The position numbers and the translations under genes are program-made. Below the pieces are notes generated by a model. The model saw only the letters and a list, made by a program, of their open reading frames with translations. It had not been told where the DNA came from and did not search any database. From assembly GCA_036265435.1 (NCBI GenBank), contig DATAPB010000130.1, positions 1 through 16,495 of the forward strand: a stretch of DNA of 16,495 bases. Reading direction: 5' to 3'. Below are positions 7,390-12,266 of the stretch, piece after piece (within the stretch, counting starts at the first letter, position 1; each line of letters opens with the position of its first letter). Origin of the DNA: DASUPK01 sp036265435 (GTDB lineage: Bacteria > Actinomycetota > Thermoleophilia > Solirubrobacterales > 70-9).

Positions 7390-8793
7390 TCAGCCTCCTG
7401 CTGGGTTGCCGTCTGGATCGGAGTCGGAGGAGCGCCCGGGCACCCAGTCGGTCCCGGCGAGCGGGATCTTGGCCATCGCCGCCGCTTCGACCGTCAGCGC
7501 GACCATGTCCTCGGGCTCCAGGTTGTGGACGTGGGACTTGCCGCACGCCCGCGCGATCGTCTGGGCTTCCAGGACCATCGCGCGCAGGTAGTTCGCTATC
7601 CGGCGGCCGCCGAGCTCCGGGTCGAAGCGGCTGGAGAGCTCGTCGTCCTGGGTCGAGATCCCGACCGGGTCCCGACCCTCGTGCCAGTCGTCGTAGAAGC
7701 CGGCGGCCGTGCCGATCCGCTCGTACTCCTGCTCGAAGCGGTGGGAGTTGTCGCCGAGCGCGACGATCGCGGCGACCCCGATCGAGACCGCGTCCGCGCC
7801 AAGCGCAAGCGCCTTGGCCACGTCGGCGCCGGAGCGAATCCCCCCGGAGACGATCAGCTGCACCTTCCGGTGCATGTCCAGCTCCTGGAGCGAGCGAACC
7901 GCCTCGGGGATGGCCGCCAGGATCGGGATGCCCACGTGCTCGATGAAGACCTCCTGGCTGGCGGCCGTGCCGCCCTCCATCCCGTCGAGCACGATCACGT
8001 CGGCTCCCGCCTTGACGGCGAGGGCGACGTCGAAGTAGGTGCGCGTGGCCCCGATCTTCACGTAGATCGGCTTCTGCCAGTCGGTGATCTCCCGGAGCTC
8101 GCCGATCTTGATCTCGAGGTCGTCGGGTCCGGTCCAGTCCGGATGCCGGCAGGCGCTGCGCTGGTCGATCCCCTTCGGCAGGTCGCGCATCTCGGCGACC
8201 CGGTCGGAGATCTTCTGGCCCATCAGCATGCCCCCGCCGCCGGGCTTCGCGCCCTGGCCGACGACCACCTCCACGGCGTCGGCTCGGCGCAGATCGTCGG
8301 GATTCATCCCGTAGCGCGAGGGCAGGATCTGGTAGACGAGCTTGCTCGAGTGCTCGCGCTCCTCGGGCAGCATGCCGCCGTCCCCTGTGGTGGTGCTGGT
8401 ACCCATCACGCTTGCCCCACGCCCGAGCGCCTCCTTGGCCGGGGCCGAGAGGGCGCCGAAGCTCATTCCGGCGATCGTGATCGGGATCTCGAGGTGGATG
8501 GGCTCCTCGGCGAAGCGGGCGCCCATCGTGACGTCTGTGGCGCAGCGCTCCCTGTAGCCCTCCAGCGGGTAGCGGGAGACGCTCGCGCCGAGGAAGAGGA
8601 GATCGTCGAAGTGGGGCACGCGTCGCTTCGCGCCGAAGCCCCGGATGTCGTAGATCCCCTCGCGCGCCATCCGGTGGATCTCGTGGATGGCGTTGCGGTC
8701 GAAGAGCGCCGACTCTCGCAACCCCGGGCGCCAGCGATCGACGAGCTCCGAGTCGTAGGGCTCCTCCTTGCGCAGGGCGTCGAACTCGGTCAT
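7390..8793 (-). CDS. mgsC: FMN-binding glutamate synthase-type subunit, probable N-methylglutamate synthase subunit C (GlxD-like)
   Basis: 467 residues matching the FMN barrel of glutamate synthases. Visible: IAGMSFGALSAPAKEALGRG (about 107-126), the Gly-rich GQGAKPGGGGMLMGQKI (179-195), IYVKIGATRTYFDVALAVKA (243-262) and the phosphate-binding loop IVSGGIRSGADVAKALALGA (314-333). In the proposed pathway, MgsABC exchanges ammonia for methylamine on glutamate to form N-methylglutamate. Striking oddity: where GlxD/GltS proteins have a CxxCxxxxC iron-sulfur motif, residues 365-378 read GFYDDWHEGRDPVG, with Tyr367, Trp370 and Asp375 in the cysteine positions. The protein has only three scattered cysteines. 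The start ATG shares one base with the mgsB stop (TGATG), so translation is coupled. An alternative role is an atypical glutamate synthase. Confidence 0.85.
   Translation of the reverse strand: MTEFDALRKEEPYDSELVDRWRPGLRESALFDRNAIHEIHRMAREGIYDIRGFGAKRRVPHFDDLLFLGASVSRYPLEGYRERCATDVTMGARFAEEPIHLEIPITIAGMSFGALSAPAKEALGRGASVMGTSTTTGDGGMLPEEREHSSKLVYQILPSRYGMNPDDLRRADAVEVVVGQGAKPGGGGMLMGQKISDRVAEMRDLPKGIDQRSACRHPDWTGPDDLEIKIGELREITDWQKPIYVKIGATRTYFDVALAVKAGADVIVLDGMEGGTAASQEVFIEHVGIPILAAIPEAVRSLQELDMHRKVQLIVSGGIRSGADVAKALALGADAVSIGVAAIVALGDNSHRFEQEYERIGTAAGFYDDWHEGRDPVGISTQDDELSSRFDPELGGRRIANYLRAMVLEAQTIARACGKSHVHNLEPEDMVALTVEAAAMAKIPLAGTDWVPGRSSDSDPDGNPAGG
7394..7399 (-). promoter_or_regulatory. 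Ribosome binding site of fdh
   Basis: AGGAGG on the minus strand, 9 bases before the fdh ATG at 7384 and overlapping the last codons of mgsC. It confirms the 399-residue start although the frame remains open upstream. Confidence 0.7.
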
Positions 8794-9494
8794 CAGTACG
8801 CCCCCGCATTGTCGACCTGGAAGTTGTAGAGCTGCCGCGCGGACCCGTAGCGGCGGAAGTCGGCGGCCTTCGCGTCCGCCTCGCCGAGCTCGAGCAGGCG
8901 CTCGAGCTCCTCCAGATGCTCGCTCCGCATCTCCTTCTCCACGCAGTCGGCACCGAGCTCCGCCACCTCGCCCCGCACATAGACGTGGGCCTCGTAGATG
9001 GAGTCGCCGAGTCCCTCCCCCGCATCGCCGCAGATGACGAGCGCGCCCTTCTGGGCCATGAAGCCACCGACGTGCCCGATCGAGCCGTGGACCACGATCT
9101 CGATCCCCTTCATCGAGATCCCGCAGCGAGCCGCTGCGCTTCCCTTGATCACCAGCAGGCCGCCCCGGCCGGTCGCGCCGGCGGACTGGCTGGCGCTGCC
9201 CTCGACGACGACGCGTCCGGACATCATGTTCTCGGCCACCCCGACACCGCAGTTGCCCGCGACCCGCACGGTCGCGTGCTTGTTCATCCCGGCGCAGTAG
9301 TAGCCGACGTGCCCGTCGATCTCGACCTCGAGCTCGCCATCCAGACCGGCGGCGAGCGCGTGGGCGCCCTCGGGGTTCCCGATGCGCCAATGCGTGGGGC
9401 CGGCGGCGCCTGCGTCATGGAGCCGCTGGTTGAGCTCCCTCACGGTCGTGGTCGCGAGGTCCACCGACTCGAGAGCGGCCGGCGCGGTGCTCAC
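8793..9494 (-). CDS. mgsB: GXGXG-domain subunit, probable N-methylglutamate synthase subunit B (GlxC-like)
   Basis: 233 residues corresponding to the C-terminal GXGXG beta-helix domain of glutamate synthase, here a separate subunit. Repeating Gly-rich turns are plain: VRVAGNCGVGVAENMMSG (77-94), VEGSASQSAGATGRGGLLVI (97-116), IVVHGSIGHVGGFMAQKGA (133-151) and VICGDAGEGLGDSIYEAHVY (153-172). The domain normally scaffolds the amidotransferase and FMN domains, and both are encoded by its direct neighbours. It starts with GTG inside the end of mgsA (GTGA, 4-base overlap) and its stop overlaps the mgsC start by one base, so the three proteins are made together, in keeping with one complex. FwdC/FmdC of formylmethanofuran dehydrogenase shares the fold but not this gene context. 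Confidence 0.85.
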   Translation of the reverse strand: MSTAPAALESVDLATTTVRELNQRLHDAGAAGPTHWRIGNPEGAHALAAGLDGELEVEIDGHVGYYCAGMNKHATVRVAGNCGVGVAENMMSGRVVVEGSASQSAGATGRGGLLVIKGSAAARCGISMKGIEIVVHGSIGHVGGFMAQKGALVICGDAGEGLGDSIYEAHVYVRGEVAELGADCVEKEMRSEHLEELERLLELGEADAKAADFRRYGSARQLYNFQVDNAGAY

Positions 9495-10399
9495 GCTACC
9501 TTCGCTCGCTCCCAGGAGTAGACGCGGCCGGGCTCGGGCTCCCACTGGCGCGCATCCTCGGCGCCGGGCAGGGCGGCGATCGCCCGGTACTCCGAGGCCA
9601 TCGCAACCCAGTCGTCGGTTTCGGCCATCACCGCCGGCTTGCAGGCAATCGGGTCGCGCAGCACGGCGAAGCCGTCCGCCGTGCCGACGGCAAAGGTGTA
9701 GAAGCCATCGAGGTCGGTCAGACACCGCTCCAGCGCGGTCTCCAGGTCGTCGCCCTCCGAGAGCCGCCAGGTGAGGAATCCGGCCGCGACCTCCGAATCG
9801 TTGTCGGTCTGGAACTCGATCCCCTGGCCGCGCAGGAAGACGCGCAGCCGGTTGTGGTTGGAGAGGGAGCCGTTGTGGACGAGGCAGAGGTCGAGGCCCG
9901 TCGAGAAGGGATGCGAGTGCTCGGTGGTGACGCGGCTCTCCGTCGCCATCCGGGTGTGCCCGAGGGCGTGGGTGGCGGATATTTGATCCAGACCGAAGCG
10001 CATGACGAAGTCCCGCGGGTCCCCGGCCTCCTTGTAGATCTCGATGCGCTGGCCGACGCTCATCACGCGCAGCTCGGGGTGCTGCGCCGGGAGCCAGCGC
10101 TGGAGCTGCTCGCCGTCGTCGCCGACCACGAACAGGGCGTGAGTTGCGCGAACTTCCGGCTCGCTGACCTCTCCGAAGCTCTCCGACAGCTCGGTGTGGA
10201 GCTCGTGCCATGGGTAGTCCTCGTCGGGAGAGAAGAGCGACACCTTGCACGACCCGACGGGTGCCGGGTCGCGGTAGAAGGCGACGCCGGCGCTGTCCGG
10301 CCCGCGGTCGGCGAGCTGCCCGAGCATCGCGCTCAGGTGCGCGCCGAGGTTCTCCTCAACGTCGCTCGACTTGCTGAACAGCCCGGCTATGCCGCACAT
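9491..10399 (-). CDS. mgsA: Class II glutamine amidotransferase-like subunit, probable N-methylglutamate synthase subunit A (GlxB-like)
   Basis: 302 residues of the Ntn-type (class II) amidotransferase fold found in glutamate synthase and PurF. The N-terminus MCGIAGLF exposes Cys2 as nucleophile after Met removal; RGPDSAG (32-38), HTRMATES (148-155), HNGSLSNHN (175-183) and DNDSE (199-203) are the substrate-site motifs. All catalytic motifs appear intact, so it could hydrolyse an amide such as gamma-glutamylmethylamide or glutamine; in NMG synthase, MgsA is the homologous subunit. The ATG lies 15 bases after gmaS with a GCGAGG ribosome site in the gap. The family is certain. The specific assignment to N-methylglutamate synthase depends on the neighbours, because GlxB proteins of unknown role look the same by eye. 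Confidence 0.85.
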   Translation of the reverse strand: MCGIAGLFSKSSDVEENLGAHLSAMLGQLADRGPDSAGVAFYRDPAPVGSCKVSLFSPDEDYPWHELHTELSESFGEVSEPEVRATHALFVVGDDGEQLQRWLPAQHPELRVMSVGQRIEIYKEAGDPRDFVMRFGLDQISATHALGHTRMATESRVTTEHSHPFSTGLDLCLVHNGSLSNHNRLRVFLRGQGIEFQTDNDSEVAAGFLTWRLSEGDDLETALERCLTDLDGFYTFAVGTADGFAVLRDPIACKPAVMAETDDWVAMASEYRAIAALPGAEDARQWEPEPGRVYSWERAKVA

Positions 10400-10414
10400 C
10401 TCTGAACCTCGCTC

Positions 10415-11785
10415 TCAGGCGAGCTGCAGGTACCGGTCGATCTCCCACTGCGTGATCTGTTCGTGTGCCTGCTGCCACTCGCGCCGCTTGCAGCGGATGA
10501 AGTAGTCGACGTAGTCCTCGTCCCGCGCTCGGCCGAGAGCCTTGCGAAGGACCTCGTCCTCCTCCAGCGCACGCGTCGCGTCGAGGAGGTTCTCCGGCAG
10601 CGTCTCGACCCCCATCTCCTTCCGGTCCTCGACGCTGGTCTCGTACATGCTGCCGCTGCTCGGGTCACCCGGATCGATACCGTTCTCGATCCCGTCGAGG
10701 CCGGCGGCGAGCACCGCGGTGGCCGCGAGATACGGGTTGCAGGCGCCGTCCACCGTCCGGTCCTCGATCCGGCCCTCTTCGGGGATCCGCAGCATCATCG
10801 TGCGGTTGTTCCATCCATACGTGACGTAGGCGGGAGCCCAGGTCGCGCCACTGGTCGGAGCGCCGATGACGAGGCGCTTGTACGAGTTCACCGCCGGGGC
10901 GGTCAGGGCGATGTAGGCCTTGGCGTGCTTCTTCAGGCCGCCGACGAAGTTGTAGCCCTTCTCGCTCAACCCCATCCCGCGCTCGTCCTTGTCGCGGTCG
11001 GCCAGGAACACGTTGGTGTCGCCGTCCCAGAGGCTCATGTGCATGTGGCAGCCGTTGCCGGTCAGGCTGCCGAACGGCTTCGGCATGAACGTCGCGATCA
11101 GTCCACGCTCCTGCGCCATCGCCTCCACCATGTAGCGGTAGAAGATGGCGCGATCGCTGCTGGTCAGCGGGTCGGACGGGCCGAAGTTCTGCTCGAACTG
11201 GCCGTTGGCGTCCTCGTGGTCGGTGGCGTACAGCTCCCATCCCAGCGAATTGACGTTCTTGATCACCTCGGAGACGAAGTCGAAGCTCCGGGTCAGCGCG
11301 CGGATGTCGTAACAGGGGAGCTCGAGGGTGTCGAGCTTGTCGGCGACCTCAATGCCGCCGTCCTCGGTCTGACGGAGAAGGAAGTACTCCAGCTCGTAGC
11401 CGATCTTGAACTGGTAGCCCATCTCCTCGCAGCGCTCCATCTGGTGGCGCAGGATCGTGCGGGGGCAGTACGGCCATTCCTCGCCCTCGACCGTGACGTT
11501 CGAGGCGAACCAGCCCACGTTCGGCCTCCACGGCAGCTTCGTGAACGAGCCGACGTCGGGCATGGCGATCATGTCGGGGTCGTTGGGCTGCTGGCCGATG
11601 TCACCGGCGGCGAAGCCGGCGAAGCCGGCGCCGTCGGTGAACAGGGACTCCAGCTCCTCGGCGGGGATCAGCTTGGCGCTCGGTCTCGCGTGCATGTCCA
11701 CGAAGTTCGCGAACAGGAACTCGATCCCGTCGTCCTTGACTGTCTTGCGTACGTCGTCGGCGGTTGGGCCAGCGCTCGCGCTCAT
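10415..11785 (-). CDS. gmaS: Glutamine synthetase-like ligase (GlnT type), probable gamma-glutamylmethylamide synthetase
   Basis: 456-residue member of the glutamine synthetase family. Seen: FVDMHARPSAKLIP (28-41), typical of the GlnT/GmaS branch, CPRTIL (107-112), metal-ligand segment GYELEYF (129-135), DHEDANGQFEQNFG (189-202), NGCHMHMSLWDG (244-255), SYKRLV (301-306), NNRTMMLRIPEE (326-337) and DRTVDGACNPYLA (342-354). The NxYDLP adenylylation site of ordinary GlnA is not present. GmaS joins methylamine to glutamate using ATP, the entry step of the NMG pathway. It is the first gene of the minus-strand operon, directly followed by mgsABC, the main reason for choosing GmaS over a GlnA paralogue, gamma-glutamylpolyamine or gamma-glutamylethanolamide synthetase. 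The start at 11785 is the only ATG near the conserved N-terminus; it lacks a Shine-Dalgarno sequence and may be leaderless. Confidence 0.8.
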   Translation of the reverse strand: MSASAGPTADDVRKTVKDDGIEFLFANFVDMHARPSAKLIPAEELESLFTDGAGFAGFAAGDIGQQPNDPDMIAMPDVGSFTKLPWRPNVGWFASNVTVEGEEWPYCPRTILRHQMERCEEMGYQFKIGYELEYFLLRQTEDGGIEVADKLDTLELPCYDIRALTRSFDFVSEVIKNVNSLGWELYATDHEDANGQFEQNFGPSDPLTSSDRAIFYRYMVEAMAQERGLIATFMPKPFGSLTGNGCHMHMSLWDGDTNVFLADRDKDERGMGLSEKGYNFVGGLKKHAKAYIALTAPAVNSYKRLVIGAPTSGATWAPAYVTYGWNNRTMMLRIPEEGRIEDRTVDGACNPYLAATAVLAAGLDGIENGIDPGDPSSGSMYETSVEDRKEMGVETLPENLLDATRALEEDEVLRKALGRARDEDYVDYFIRCKRREWQQAHEQITQWEIDRYLQLA

Positions 11786-11792
11786 AGCTGTA

Positions 11793-11821
11793 TGTATGCC
11801 ACACACGCGGCGCCCCGGCAA
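11793..11821 (-). promoter_or_regulatory. Candidate promoter of the gmaS-mgs-fdh operon
   Basis: On the minus strand, TTGCCG (11821-11816) and CATACA (11798-11793) are separated by exactly 17 bases. The expected start of transcription, 7 bases after the -10 box, falls on the A of the gmaS ATG at 11785, implying a leaderless message. This fits the missing ribosome binding site. The -10 match is poor (3 of 6), so this is tentative. Confidence 0.35.
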
Positions 11822-11834
11822 TGGTTGGCGCCGC
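11807..11834. repeat. 8-bp inverted repeat overlapping the gmaS -35 region
   Basis: GCGGCGCC (11807-11814) and GGCGCCGC (11827-11834) are perfect reverse complements 12 bases apart. The repeat encloses the candidate -35 box of gmaS, a position suited to an operator. GC-rich repeats of this length do arise by chance in such DNA. Confidence 0.35.
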
Positions 11835-11851
11835 CAGGATTGGCTGAGACT

Positions 11852-11872
11852 CTATGTGCACCAACGACATAG
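11852..11872. promoter_or_regulatory. Palindrome CTATGT-N9-ACATAG, candidate operator
   Basis: A perfect 6-bp inverted repeat with 9-base spacing (21 bases overall) in the middle of the divergent intergenic region, about 30 bases upstream of the gmaS -35 candidate and about 70 upstream of the mgd one. Its AT-containing arms stand out from the local GC-rich background. It could bind a dimeric regulator that controls both operons; no regulator gene is present in the window. Confidence 0.35.
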
Positions 11873-11940
11873 CCCACGCGGATCCACTGTCCCGCGGACT
11901 TGGCGATCGTGGAGGCATTCATCAGATGGCCGACCCTCTT

Positions 11941-11969
11941 TTGCGTCTTTGAACCAATTTGTCTAGTAT
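11941..11969 (+). promoter_or_regulatory. Candidate promoter of the mgdBCDA operon
   Basis: TTGCGT (11941-11946), a 17-base spacer and TAGTAT (11964-11969) form the best sigma-70-type pair in the intergenic region, inside its most AT-rich stretch. Transcription would start near 11976, leaving a leader of about 39 bases before the mgdB ATG at 12015. The leader shows AGAAGG, but too far from the ATG to be a ribosome site. Confidence 0.45.
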
Positions 11970-12014
11970 GCCGCAAGAAGGTTACTTTGACGGGCCAACA
12001 GCAGCAATAGCGCC

Positions 12015-12266
12015 ATGTCGTTCCTGCTCACCTGTCCGAACTGTGGCCCGCGGGAGGTCACTGATTTCGTCTTCGGCGGCGAGGTAGTCCCGCGGCCACA
12101 GAGCAAGCCGTCCCAGAGGGAGCTGAATGCCTACAACTACTTCCGCCGCAACCTCGCGGGCATCCAGCGTGAGTGGTGGTACCACCGGTCCGGGTGCCGG
12201 AGCTGGTTCGTGGCCGACCGGGACACCACCACCAACGAGGTGAGCTGGGTCGGGTTGCCCGAATGA
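12015..12266 (+). CDS. mgdB: Heterotetrameric sarcosine oxidase-like delta subunit, probable NMG dehydrogenase subunit B
   Basis: 83-residue zinc-binding subunit. The SoxD signature is complete: CPNCGPREVTDF near the N-terminus (Cys7, Cys10) and EWWYHRSGCRSWFVADRDT (53-71, with His57 and Cys61), the four ligands known for the zinc site of sarcosine oxidase delta subunits. In the complex the subunit is structural, contacting the alpha subunit. It is first in the plus-strand operon, and its stop overlaps the mgdC start (ATGA), so translation is coupled. No Shine-Dalgarno sequence precedes the ATG. It is equally nameable soxD; the NMG-dehydrogenase name follows from the gmaS-mgsABC operon across the intergenic region. 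Confidence 0.85.
   Translation: MSFLLTCPNCGPREVTDFVFGGEVVPRPQSKPSQRELNAYNYFRRNLAGIQREWWYHRSGCRSWFVADRDTTTNEVSWVGLPE

Noticed and set aside
6185..9067. A single minus-strand open frame of 960 codons that could be read as a giant protein ending in formate dehydrogenase
   Set aside because: Upstream of 7384 it runs out of frame through mgsC and mgsB, giving Arg/Gly/Pro-rich low-complexity sequence. The real fdh start has its own ribosome site and the standard family length.
7390..10399. Ordinary glutamate synthase (GltB) split into three genes
   Set aside because: No NADPH-dependent small subunit gene is present, the Fe-S cysteines are missing from the FMN subunit, and the neighbours are a GmaS-like ligase and sarcosine-oxidase-like genes.
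11604..11632. Short tandem repeat of the type cggcgaagc in gmaS
   Set aside because: It encodes the Gly-Phe-Ala repeats GAGFAGFAAGD within a normal gene; only about three imperfect copies and no sign of a mobile or CRISPR repeat.
12175..12186. 12-bp perfect palindrome GGTGGTACCACC
   Set aside because: It lies inside mgdB over the Trp-Tyr-His codons of the zinc-site segment, which protein conservation explains.
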